From assembly GCA_000310025.1 (NCBI GenBank), contig FN648640.1, positions 61,466-88,604 of the forward strand: 27,139 nucleotides of DNA, read 5' to 3'. How positions within the stretch are numbered: the first letter of the stretch is position 1; each line of letters begins with the position of its first letter. Position numbers and translations under genes: made by a program. Below the pieces are notes generated by a model that saw nothing but the letters and a program-made list of their open reading frames with translations, was not told the DNA's origin and ran no database searches. Shown here in pieces: positions 10,441 to 18,957 of this stretch. This stretch comes from Ectocarpus siliculosus. Lineage: Eukaryota; Sar; Phaeophyceae; Ectocarpales; Ectocarpaceae.

Positions 10441-10477
10441 TCGAGGGGAAACCCGGCGCCCGGGCAAAACCCCTCGA
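10441..10477 (-). promoter_or_regulatory. 3' hairpin with U-rich internal loop (copia element)
   Basis: On the minus strand a 7-bp outer stem (CGAGGGG/CCCCTCG) and a 5-bp inner stem (CCCGG/CCGGG) are separated by a TTTTG/TTT internal loop. The same architecture is at 21842-21873 in the gag-only element, including one compensatory A-T to G-C change in the outer stem. It lies about 70 nt upstream of the polypurine tract. Confidence 0.7.
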
Positions 10478-10666
10478 AAGTAAACCCCATCCAACACAAA
10501 CCATTGCTATCACGGCGGATCACAACGGCCGCACTTATCAGGAAGGCCAAGGCGAAGACAAGAATGCGAGGCAAGCCTCCTACTCCTGCCAATGGTACAC
10601 AGCCCGCGATAGTAATGCATCTTTCCCCGCATGGTATACATGACCTTCCCCAAGCGCTAAAAAATC

Positions 10667-10868
10667 CTACAGGAACTCCGGCAAATTCATCAGCTTTTTC
10701 AGGTGGTACCGCAGGTTGCTCTTGCTAAGAGCCTTGGTGAGCATGTCTGCATGTTGCTCCGACGTCGACACAAATTTGATCGAGATGTCCCCCGACCTAA
10801 GCACATCGATGTGCTTGCTACGCGCTGAGCTAAGGGGGTTCTACACCAAGGCCATGGCCCCCTGATTA
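10667..10868 (-). pseudogene. Copia RNase H C-terminus and polyprotein end
   Basis: In the third minus-strand frame the sequence NQGAMALV is followed by an in-frame TAG (10841-10843), then NPLSSARSKHIDV, GDISIKFVSTSEQHADMLTK and KSNLRYHLKKLMNLPEFL, ending at the TAG at 10667-10669. These are the conserved C-terminal copia motifs. The usual HF-R-E stretch after SKHIDV is missing, which suggests a further deletion of about 7-8 codons. Confidence 0.75.
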
Positions 10869-11307
10869 CCTGAATGCTGCCGCCACTGGTCTCTGGGGCA
10901 ATAAACGAAAGCACTGCACGCACAAACAAAGCTTCCTTCACACCCTCTCCTGCAGCAATGTACTCTGCCTCCGTAGACGACAAAGATACGATAGCTTGCG
11001 TCTTGCTACCATGGCTGATGACGGTCCCTCCAATTGTTGTTGCCAGCCTTGACACCGAGCGCCTATCCTCAGCGTCGGCGTGGCTAGCGTCCACGTACAC
11101 CGCCAGCCCCAGCCCCGATCCCCGTTTGTAGGTGATCCCGAGGTCCCTCGTCTCTTTGAGGTAGGCGAGATCTTCCGTATCGCCTTCCAGTGCCTCTCGG
11201 CAGGGGCAGGGGCGTGGCGCGCTACCGCACGCACAGCGAACGAGATGTCCGGGCGCGAGAACGTCGACACCCACATCATGCTGCCGATGGCCTCCCTCAC
11301 TGGCCAC
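10699..11307 (-). pseudogene. Copia RNase H, main part
   Basis: Below about 11180 this frame reads YLKETRDLGITYKRGSG, then YVDASHADAEDRRSVSRL, SHGSKTQAIVSLSSTEAEYI, and EALFVRAVLSF. These are the copia RNase H motifs, with the first catalytic Asp and the Glu present. Near 10868 the match jumps to a third frame. The expected DN-type motif with the third catalytic Asp falls on that break and is not intact, so the enzyme is probably inactive even apart from the frame changes. Confidence 0.82.
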
Positions 11308-11585
11308 TCCCCTCCACTCTCGTCATCTCGCTTCGGCCCTAGGTCGGCACCGGGGGAAGCAGGGATGGGGGAGGTCGATTGCACATCAAAGCGATTCACG
11401 ATGCTGTCAATGTACGCGGTTTGGGAGATTCTAAAGGTCCCAGCCTCTAGGTCTCTCTGAACGGCACACCTGTCGAACCACACACACACACTCTCCAAGG
11501 TCTTTGGTGGGGAATGCCTTGTTGAGGGAAGCGAGCAACTCCTTGCAATCATCATCAGACCCAGCCACCAAAATGTCATCCACAT
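10938..11585 (-). pseudogene. Copia reverse transcriptase C-terminus and connection
   Basis: The useful part lies below about 11500. It reads QRDLEAGTFRISQTAYID, then a variable Pro/Ser segment, then SMMWVSTFSRPDISFAVRA and ERHWKAIRKI, which correspond to the end of RT and the connection to RNase H in copia elements. Frame agreement ends after RKI near 11180, and RNase H follows in the frame of the next entry. The upstream end of this open frame (11500-11585) overlaps the YVDD segment and is not coding. Confidence 0.78.
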
Positions 11586-11700
11586 AAATCACGATAATCA
11601 ACACCACGACATCGTCTTTCATCTTGCGGAAGACGCACGGGTCCGCCTTGCACTGCTCGAACCCGTGTTCTACAAGCGTGTCGGCAGGTGGTACCCCCAC
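11431..11700 (-). pseudogene. Copia reverse transcriptase, YVDD segment
   Basis: This segment continues RT after the frame change at about 11700. It contains HGFEQCKADPCVF and the catalytic YVDDILVAGSD, followed by AFPTKDLGE. The frame is lost again after DLGE within a GTGTGTGTGTG tract (about 11478-11492), a likely slippage point. The catalytic Asp pair is intact. Confidence 0.85.
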
Positions 11701-13013
11701 TGCCTGCCGCTCTGCTTCAAGCCGTAAATAGCACGCTCAGCCTTCACAACTTTGTGGGATTTTTCCCCGCACGCCGCGGGGAGCCTCACGAACACATCCT
11801 CGTCTAACTTAGCGTGTGTAAACGCCTGCTTGACATCCCAGTGGTTGAGTTTCAATGATTTCTCATTGGCTACCGCAAGCATCAGTTTAATGGATGCGGA
11901 TGATGGGCAAGGGGGGGATGAGTAGAAGTAGTCCACATTCGGAATTTGCGAAAAACCCCTAGCGACCAGACGCGCTTTGAACTTCTCGATTTTCCCCTCC
12001 TTGTTCGTCTTCCAAGTAAAACGCCACTTAGAACTTACAGGTCTACGCCCCTCTGGTGTACCGTCTACGAATGAAAACGTTCCCGTGTCCAAGTGCCCAT
12101 CAAACTCTTCCCTCATGGCCGGTTCCCATCCCTCTCTGTACACAGACTTGGCAACGCCGGCTACGGTCATGGGGGGGGATTCAACGTCACTCGGACGCTT
12201 GCCTATGGGGGATTCTGTACTCAGCTCGGTCGACGCCAGGGCCCTCACGAAGGCGTCTGGAGAGTTGAGCACGAGGTCCTCCGCTCCCAGCAGGAAGTCC
12301 TCGGCCTCTTGGCGCCCGATGTTGGCCTCCTCCGCGCGCTCGCACAGCAGCGCTTGCACCGCCCTTGCCTCTAGCCCTTCCACCACGTCGACCACACACG
12401 CGAGCATCCAGTGGGTGTACTCCTCCGTGCTGTTGATGGGCAGGGTGGGCAGCCCCGCCGCCGACGCATGGCGGGCGAGCAGACCTTCGGCACTCGTTGA
12501 CGACTCGTACCTCGTGTTCCGGCTAGGGTTCTCCCTGAGTCGGCGGCTGGTGAGTTCGGCCGGCTCGCCAAAGCGGGCGAGCTTCCGTTCCTCGGGCCCG
12601 CGGAGCGCCGGGATATCCGTGTCGCTGACGCTGTCGCTGTCACTGCCGCTGTCACTGCCGCTGCCGCCACCGCTGCTGCTGCTGCTGCTGCTGCTGCTGC
12701 GGCGGCGGCGGCGGCGGTCGTCCTCGCCGCTGCCCACGTCGGCCATTCCGGTCGACGTGGTAGATGGGGCGACGCTCGCGCCCTCCTTGCTCGAGGGGGC
12801 GCCATCGCCAGCGTCGCCCGCGCCCGACTCCTGGGGCGCGGCCGGCGGCGCCGCCGGCGCATCGCGCGCGGGCGGCTTCACGGGCCCCGGGGTTACCGTC
12901 GTGTCAAGTTGGAAACCTCCATCCTCAGGTTCTCCCTCCGCCTCCACCGTGGCATGACGCACCCTCCCCGCCCTCGTGCTCCCCAGTCGTGGGCTCCTCG
13001 TCCTCCTCTGCAA
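11670..13013 (-). pseudogene. Copia Pol linker and N-terminal half of reverse transcriptase
   Basis: Residues 1-290 (counted from 13013) form a low-complexity linker: Pro/Ala-rich, then Arg/Ser-homopolymeric (about 100-114, from CGG and GCT trinucleotide tracts at 12672-12717), then Asp/Ser repeats. The RVT_2-type reverse transcriptase starts near 291 (YREGWEPAMREEFDGHL) and has the conserved KWRFTWKTNKEGKIEKFKAR, LVARGFSQIPNVDY, LNHWDVKQAF (motif A with its catalytic Asp) and AIYGLKQSGRQW. The frame is lost directly after the QW at about 11700, in a GGGGG run. RT continues in another frame from there. Confidence 0.85.
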
Positions 13014-13125
13014 TGGGAGGCAGCGGTGCTCGGGTGGACGTCCTGTTGGGGATGGGCTTGGATAGCCCCTTTGCCGTCGAGCACCCCATGCACTCCCGGA
13101 GCTGGCCCACCAGCGTCACCCCTTG
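12925..13125 (-). pseudogene. Copia integrase zinc motif remnant; catalytic core absent
   Basis: In the frame that runs through the TAG at 13126 the sequence continues with ECMGCSTAKGLSKPIPNRTS, which supplies the two cysteines of the HHCC motif and the usual basic SxTR-type end. The DDE core of roughly 200 residues should follow. Instead the protein turns at once into an acidic Pro/Glu-rich linker (LPPIAEEDEEP) and stops at 12925, while the neighbouring frame from 13013 takes over. An internal deletion of the integrase core is the simplest reading. Confidence 0.7.
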
Positions 13126-14805
13126 CTACTTCGCCGTGTTCTTCAGCAGCACCTCATGGGAGTGGCCGTGCGCGCAGTGGAAGTCGTTGATGTCAACGGG
13201 GGTGAGGTTCGCTTTCGCGTTACCAGGAGCAATTATGGCACAGGCTAGCTCCTTACCCGACTCTATGCGGTGACCAGTCTGAACGAACAGGTCCCCCCAT
13301 CGAGGGAAGTACACCGACTCCCCCCCACCAACGAACACCTCCAACTCGTGCTCGTCTGCGGCTAAGCGGCCCTTGGTTTGTTTCAAGAGGGCTGTGGGGG
13401 ACACGAGGTTGTAGTTGAGCTCCGGCACATGAGCGACCCGTTTCAACAACAGGTCTGTGGTCCCAACGCGAGAACCGATGGTCACCCTCTCGTCGCCATA
13501 CCCTACGATGGCGAAGGCTTGCTTCCCTGCGGCGACACTCAAACGTCGATCGCACTCATGGTAGTTTTTGAACGCGTTAGCGCTCGGGAACATGTGGTTG
13601 GTTGCGCCGGTATCGGCCGCAAACCTTCCCTGCCTGGCCTGCTCTACACCCCCTCGATCAACGACTCTGTTCCACTCGCCTGTGAAGTCACGGACCACTA
13701 GCGCCTCCTCTGCGACGTCCAGTGCGGTGGCGTCCAAGACCGGCAGCTCCACCGCGAGCACCGCCTGCTCGGACGAGCATGTGCTCTTGTCGTGTCCGTA
13801 GCCCAGGCACTTTTCGCATCGCAGGGGCTCGGGCTTGGTACAGGCGGCCGCCTGGTGACCCTTCTCTCCGCACCGGAAGCAGCGGCCGTGCATGCTACTT
13901 GCACCGCCGCCGCTGTTGCCACCACCACCGCCCCCACCGCCCTTGCTACCACCCCCTTTCCCCTTCTGGCCGCCACCACCGCCGCCGCCACCCTTGTTGC
14001 GGCCGCCGCTGCTGCGGCCGGGCGCTCCACCCCTGCTGCCACCGTCGCTCGCGAGGAAAGCGTGCTCCGCCTTCCGCTGGCCCTTCGGGGCCTTCCTCCC
14101 CTCCGGGAGGCTCGCGTGCACCGTGCTCACGATCCTGACGATCTCGCCCCTGTCCAGCTTCGTCGCCGTCTCCGACAGGAACTTCGCTTGTTGGTACTCG
14201 GGTGGAAGCGAGTCGACGAAGTGTGCGAGGACAAATGGTGTGTCAGCATGGAGCCCCTTTTCGCGTAGGCGCATGTATATCTGCTCGAGCTTGCTTAGGT
14301 GCTCGATTGGATTGCTGCTGCTGTGTGCCGGGATCGAGAAGCGGAACATCTCTTTCATCACAGCTTGTTTGGAGCCCTGCGACTCGGGGTCGTAAACTTT
14401 CTCAAGCTCCGTGAGGACCCCCTTCGCCGTCACACAACTACTGAAGACCGCTTTGTCGGTTTCTTTCACCACGGCGGTAGTGATGAAGTGGAACGCGGCG
14501 AGCCCACGTGCGACCTCGCTCCTAGTGTAGCGCAAGTCGTTATACAGTGTGGAGGTGGGCATGTTCGGGTCGCCCACGGGGGCATGTCTCTCAGTACTCC
14601 CGATGAATTGACCGTCTAGTTCCACGGTCTTAGCGGCCTGGATGAAAGCTTTTCGCCACGTGCTATATCCGCTGCTGCGGCCCCCCTCAAGGCGAGGGGT
14701 CACCACGTTCACTTTCTTCGCGTGATTGAAGCTGTTGATGTATTCACCGTTATCACGAGTTGCGGGTATCTCACCTGGGGGGTTTAACCCCTCGCTTCCC
14801 CGCGG
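13126..14805 (-). pseudogene. Copia Gag core, zinc knuckles, protease, start of integrase zinc motif
   Basis: The frame is open from 14805. Counting residues from the GTG codon at 14712, the capsid-like region (about 5-200) includes WRKAFIQAAKTVELDGQF, FHFITTAVVKETDKAVF and YDPESQGSKQ, typical of copia-type Gag polypeptides. A Gly-rich linker (about 224-270) precedes two CX2CX4HX4C zinc knuckles (C278-C291 and C299-C312). The protease active site is the DTGAT motif (367-371). The N-terminal half of the integrase HHCC motif (H512, H517) is reached just before an in-frame TAG at 13126-13128. The capsid part binds RNA and assembles particles in related elements, and the protease cleaves the polyprotein. 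Past the TAG the same frame continues into the CX2C half of the motif. Confidence 0.85.
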
Positions 14806-15164
14806 TCAGCTCCTACGCCAGGCCCCACTCTCGCTGGAACCCCAGGACTCGCTCCCGGCATGTTGTCCCAGCGGCTTTCCCACGGGTGATTTGGCCCATC
14901 ACGGGCCGCTTCCCGGGAAAATGCCCCGCCGCCCTCCGACGGCAAGGTATCTCTCTGGCTTGGGACGGCAGCACCGCCGCCCCTACTGGCATCGCCCGCC
15001 ACGGCGTCGCCAGGCTCCTTCCTCTTCAGCTCGATCACTATGCTAATCAGCTGCGATAACTGGCCCTCCAGCCTCGCAATCACCGGGTCCTCGGCGTGTT
15101 GCTGTTGCGTGGCTGAGGTCTCTTCCCCCAGCCCTTCGACCGAACCGCTGTCCGACGCAGCCAT
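14784..15164 (-). pseudogene. Copia Gag, N-terminal part
   Basis: The ATG at 15164 lies 39 nt inside the 5' LTR. The frame encodes an acidic N-terminus, then a short amphipathic stretch (VIARLEGQLSQLISIVIEL) like the coiled coil at the same place in the gag-only protein, then a Gly/Pro/Ala-rich linker. It stops at 14784. The rest of Gag is in another frame, open from 14805, so a single frame change between 14784 and 14805 separates the two parts. The overlap is rich in G-runs, which makes a one-base indel likely. A programmed shift is possible but has no support beyond position. Confidence 0.75.
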
Positions 15165-15180
15165 CACCCGATGCGGCTAA

Positions 15181-15203
15181 CCCTCGAGGGACAAACTCTA
15201 GAG
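15181..15203 (-). promoter_or_regulatory. Putative primer-binding block of the copia element
   Basis: These 23 bp lie directly inside the 5' LTR and contain two palindromes, CTCTAGAG and CCCTCGAGGG. The block is 21/23 identical to the block in the same position in the gag-only element (18921-18943). It lacks the TGG start expected for priming by an intact tRNA 3' end, so an internal tRNA fragment, as used by Drosophila copia, or another primer is possible. Confidence 0.6.
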
Positions 15204-15458
15204 TGTTTGCAAGCCTTTACTCCGCGTACTTGTCGGGTATTGTTTGTGTAGTGTATTAACTTCAGACGGTGAGGCAACGCCCGTACCCAGGGCGCTGTCG
15301 TGCTCAGAAAGGAGGAGTGGCAGCAGGGCTGCTGCACACAACAAAAGGGGGTCCCGGTGCATCATCACCGTACCCCTACCTAAAGGGTTCTACACCATCT
15401 GCGTCACACTTGTACGTACGACTAACATATCCAAAACATGTCCGTGGACCCACGAACA
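15204..15458 (-). repeat. Copia element 5' LTR
   Basis: The 255-bp LTR has TGTTCG/CAAACA-type ends on the minus strand and about 96-97% identity to the copy at 10103-10356. It contains an AT-rich TTAATA motif that could serve as a promoter element. The adjoining GGTTA (15459-15463) is the target duplication. Confidence 0.93.
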
Positions 15459-15463
15459 GGTTA

Positions 15464-15800
15464 CCGTTCGACAGTAATTGCAACTTGGTTTGTGCCTCGG
15501 GACCACGAAACCAAGTAGGTCACTTAATACCCCCAACTCAGGTTTTGGTGGTGTAAGAGTGGAGTGATCACGGCGAAAGCGCTTGTGTCTCTCATGTCAA
15601 AGCAAGACAAAACGAACAACAGAAACCACAAACCTAGAACTGGAGCTTCTCACGAGCACTCGGGATGCGCGACATGATGAAGTAATGCTGCAACTCATCT
15701 CATGCCTGCAGCTCATGTAATGACGAGTGTCCGCGACAAAGAGTGCCGCATCTCGTTTGGTATGGTACGCTACACAATCGTTTAGGCGTCGAGCCTAAAC
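15464..15800. other. No supported gene; right flank of copia insertion
   Basis: This is the continuation of the host sequence interrupted at 10102. A small hairpin (CTTGGTTT near 15484, AAACCAAG near 15506) is the only structure noticed. Confidence 0.4.
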
Positions 15801-16656
15801 CCGGCAGTGTATACAAACACAAGCCTGCGTTCCACCCGTTCGCGTGACGTACGTTGTATTGCTTTCTGACTTCAGCAAGTCTCCTCAAACATTCCACCCC
15901 GTATCGTTGATACTTCAGGAACTCAGAGACGAGGTGGGCGGATCCACGCCATACGATGTCCAAATCATAGCTTTAGGCCCCGCCGCCGACGACGGCTACC
16001 CCCTTCCTCTGGATGGCCGATCACTCCGTATGGCGGTCGAAAGCTGTACCCGAGGCATCAACGCCTTCGAAGAAGCGCCAGCCAACACTGACCTAGACGA
16101 AGACATCATACGCGGGCAGAACGCTCAATCGACAGTGAACAGCACCGCGTGGGCGCGTACCTCCTCGACGGCGTTTTTGGCGCTCTTTGCTGATGTTCCA
16201 GTCAACCTTGTTGCCGCCGCGCGATACAACCTCAACGCAAGGAAGCCGAGCCACGTCGTGGTTTTCGGCGCCGACGGCTTTCACCTGTGCTCAAGCTTGA
16301 GGCTTTTGCGTCATGGGCTACTATGCAGGCACTACTTCGCTGTGCTACTTCGTTTCATCGGCGGCAAGTATGAAGGAGTTTTGCTTCGTCACGACTTCGA
16401 CGGTAACAGCGTACATAACCGGTGGAGGAAGTCACCTGACGGCAGCGATGAGCCATGGACCGTTTCCAGGGTGTTGGACAACACGGTGCACGGTAACGGG
16501 TGGGACGGATGTGTCGCAGGTGACGACCACAACTACTGGGGCCCAACATTCGACGACCAGAACAACGCGAGGAAGGCGTTCACCCCTCAGAACGTCCAGC
16601 GCTGGCCGCTGAGGAACGGCAAGCGTCCGACCAGCGCAGAGCGTACGCGACCATGA
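15801..16656 (+). pseudogene. SWIM zinc-finger fragment of a probable MULE-type transposase
   Basis: The frame is open from just after a TAA near 15798 and has no ATG in its first part; the sequence CTAAACCCGGCAG at its left end could be a splice acceptor. The diagnostic part reads SHVVVFGADGFHLCSSLRLL then HGLLCRHYFAVL, matching the CxC...CxH pattern of SWIM zinc fingers, with His in place of the first Cys. Downstream NSVHNRWRKSP resembles the RW motif that follows SWIM domains in MULE/FAR1-type proteins. SWIM fingers bind DNA in these transposases. No DDE catalytic domain was found upstream, so this is a truncated or exon-split remnant. It ends at TGA 16654-16656, overlapping the next frame. 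Confidence 0.5.
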
Positions 16657-16970
16657 TGGCAAGGAGTAAGGACAACGTCGGCGAAATTTTTAGGACGGTA
16701 CCGTTTGCCAAGGCTCTCGAGATTCAGGCAGAAGTTGACAAGCTCGTCAAGTTCCACTTGCATGACCCGAGCGGTGGCTCGAAGACGAGGAACCCATCGC
16801 AAGCCCCGAAAAAAGGGAGGCCGGAAGGGAGTAAGGGGCGCCCCGGCGTTGTTACGCACTCAATCGGTAACCCTGAGGGCCGACAAGACAAGAGTCGCAG
16901 GGCCAAAAGGGTTAGGGACGGTTTCGGGGCTGGGTCGGGAGCGTCCAGGAAAAGTACGAAGACAAATTAG
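16653..16970 (+). pseudogene. C-terminal AT-hook segment of the same transposase-like protein
   Basis: The ATG at 16653 overlaps the upstream stop by 4 nt. The 105 codons encode a helical segment (FAKALEIQAEVDKLVKFHL), an AT-hook-like basic motif (KKGRPEGSKGRPG, residues 53-65) and a basic tail. In MULE/SWIM proteins a GRP(K/E)GSK motif commonly follows the SWIM domain, so this is most likely the continuation of the preceding frame after a frameshift rather than a separate gene. Confidence 0.45.
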
Positions 16971-18678
16971 AAGGTCGTGTCCGACTCTTGAATGCGAAAA
17001 GCAGCGTTAGTGCTTGCACTTCACCTAGCACCGGGGGAGTTCGCAACCTTTTACATATGAAGGATGTAAATCCGGCGTTCATGACAGTCAGTCGGTGGCG
17101 CCGTTGACGTATCGTTGTTAAATACTCACCCCGGGGCGCGAGGAGGCATTGGCCGTATGATACATAAGCGGAACAGTTGATATAACGCGACACGTAGAAG
17201 GGACTGTATCGACAATTCACTCCTCACCTGAGGTTGACGACGACCTTATTGCATCTAAGTTGCCATCGGGAACGAGGGCGAAGAGCATATATGTAGCGGA
17301 CCTGGGAGCAGACTACCCGCAACGTTTGTTTTGTCGCCCGCGCACCCTCTATTGCTTCGATGGCCGATCGTTGCGAGCATTTCACCACACCTAATTCTTG
17401 CAATTTGCTGCCTTGCCAAATGCCCGTTTGTCGTGGGAGACCAACGGCGTTACTTCCGGGGTGAGACATGCGTGTTGCGTGTTATGAAATAGACTAGCGC
17501 TTTCTTCCGTTTTTCGTGTTTGTATGCAAACCAATACATCAATGGAAAGGTATGTACGGTGTCTTCGACGCGAAACATCGCCTCATTGCCTCCCTAGCAC
17601 AAAATTACGGGTATAACCCTGCCCACACCCACGGCGGGGTTGGGAACCCTAATCCAATTCTATCAGTACAGCACACCCACGCGCTATGTTGAACCCTGCG
17701 CCAACCCAGCCGACCGAGAGGGTGTTTGCCTCTTCCAGTAACTTGTCTCGGAATCGAGGACGCTTCGTTAATAAAATGCTACGCGCGAGCAATACAAACA
17801 TGGTGATTGCAATTCAATGGGTAACATGTCAATTTGCGACTCGACATCTACCAAACGTTGCCATGACTGCGAAAGAGTTTGGCGTAGTGGAGTAGATAAG
17901 GCTTACTAGGGTTAAGGATTGGCCTATCCCCCCAATGGGGCTGTGGGCCAACATCCAGGACGGATGGTGGTGAGTGTCCGGGAGGACGGAAAGAAGAAGA
18001 AGAAGGGGAGAGGATTTGTAAGGGCGGGAAGAAGGGACGGTGTTGGGAGAGGCAAGGAAGTGATGAAGAATTTCGGCACTCGACGAGCGCGCGGTCCCGT
18101 CGGGAGGGAAAGGAACATGTCAGTCCGTAGTCTTGTCTATCGGAATCGAAAAGCCGAAAAATGGAGGTATACATTATGTACACAACGACGGAGAAGGCCG
18201 ACGAGGAAGGTACGAAGAGAGGAAATTGCACCCCACGTTCGAACTCGGGGTGAAAACCGCCGAAAGGATGGAGTGCGAAGGGAACAAAAAACAAAATGGA
18301 GACGTCGACGATTGCGTCGTGGAGCGATCCTTCTGTATATCGCAGGTACTCACCAACGCAAGACGGGGAAGTAAAATACCCATCGTGAAAGTCAAAGCGC
18401 AGGTCATAGCTGCATATGACTCATGCGCGGAGAAGTTACCACGGAGACTTATCAACAAGAAGTTTGAAGGCCGGCTGAGAAGGTTTGAAGACACAAACAC
18501 TTACGCGGCGACGATGGCAAGCGCAACGTCAAAACTTCACACGAAGAAAAGTGCATACAAAAAATGAAAAGACCGGATGGCGACCTATGGCTCTCTCTCT
18601 CAGAATGAAGGGATTCCCACAATTTCCAACAGGTAGTCCACAAGTATCGAGGAGGACGTCGGAACGGTTTTTAATGTG
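16971..18678. other. No supported gene
   Basis: Open frames at 17919-18374 and 18133-18567 (plus) and 17848-18294 (minus) lack supporting domains, and the one at 18133 begins with TTG. The sequence from about 17985 to 18020 is purine-rich (AAGAAGAAGAAG). An open plus frame of about 80 codons near 17160-17398 reads protein-like but has no ATG. Confidence 0.35.
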
Positions 18679-18683
18679 GAGAC

Positions 18684-18920
18684 TGTTCGTGTGTGCATGA
18701 GCGGATGAGAATATTCCAACGGGACTGTAGGAATTGGCTACGCAGATAGGAATTGATAGTCCCCTGGGTTGGTTTCATGGTTGACCCACGGGGCTCGACT
18801 CTGCGGGAGTGCTTGCTGTGTCGTGGCACTCTCTCTCTCCCGCCGCGTCCTGATCGTGTCTGCTGTCCTAAATACAAGTGATACCATCATCTTCAACACA
18901 CTTACAAGGGTATACTAACA
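18684..18920 (+). repeat. Gag-only element 5' LTR
   Basis: The 237-bp LTR is intact and preceded by GAGAC. Apart from the terminal TGTTCG and ACA it has no evident similarity to the copia LTR. CTAAATA near 18869 is a weak TATA-like candidate. Confidence 0.95.
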
Positions 18921-18943
18921 CTCTAGAGTGTATCCCTCGAGGG
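18921..18943 (+). promoter_or_regulatory. Putative primer-binding block of the gag-only element
   Basis: The 23 bp next to the 5' LTR contain CTCTAGAG and CCCTCGAGGG, as in the copia element (21/23 identical). Together with the last LTR bases the first palindrome extends to a perfect 14-bp ACACTCTAGAGTGT. No TGG start is present, so the primer tRNA is not identified. Confidence 0.6.
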
Positions 18944-18957
18944 AACCCGTGCTGGAG

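Larger units (their letters stand above)
10103..15458 (-). mobile_element. Ty1/copia LTR retrotransposon, complete ends, defective
   Basis: The element is 5356 bp with 254/255-bp LTRs (TGTT...AACA) flanked by the 5-bp target duplication GGTTA (10098-10102 and 15459-15463). On the minus strand the order is 5' LTR, 23-bp putative primer-site block, Gag, protease, integrase zinc motif, reverse transcriptase, RNase H, 3' hairpin, polypurine tract and 3' LTR. RT preceding RNase H at the 3' end, with protease and integrase motifs before RT, is the Ty1/copia order. The two LTRs differ at about 8 bases plus one indel, so this insertion is older than the other two LTR elements here. The coding region has several frame changes and stops and lacks the integrase core, so this copy cannot be autonomous. 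Confidence 0.95.

Noticed and set aside
11977-12957. 326-codon plus-strand frame rich in Ser and Leu
   Set aside because: It is the antisense shadow of the copia Pol linker and RT, caused by trinucleotide repeats and GC bias.
13892-14395. Proline-rich plus-strand frame
   Set aside because: It is antisense of the poly-Gly linker and zinc knuckles of the copia Gag.
17160-17398. Protein-like frame (KSIYVADLGADYPQRLF) near the SWIM remnant
   Set aside because: It has no ATG, is short, and matches no family I can name. It might be an exon but cannot be supported.
18133-18567. 144-codon frame, plus strand, Lys/Arg-rich
   Set aside because: It begins with TTG, no ATG occurs near its start, and there is no family match.
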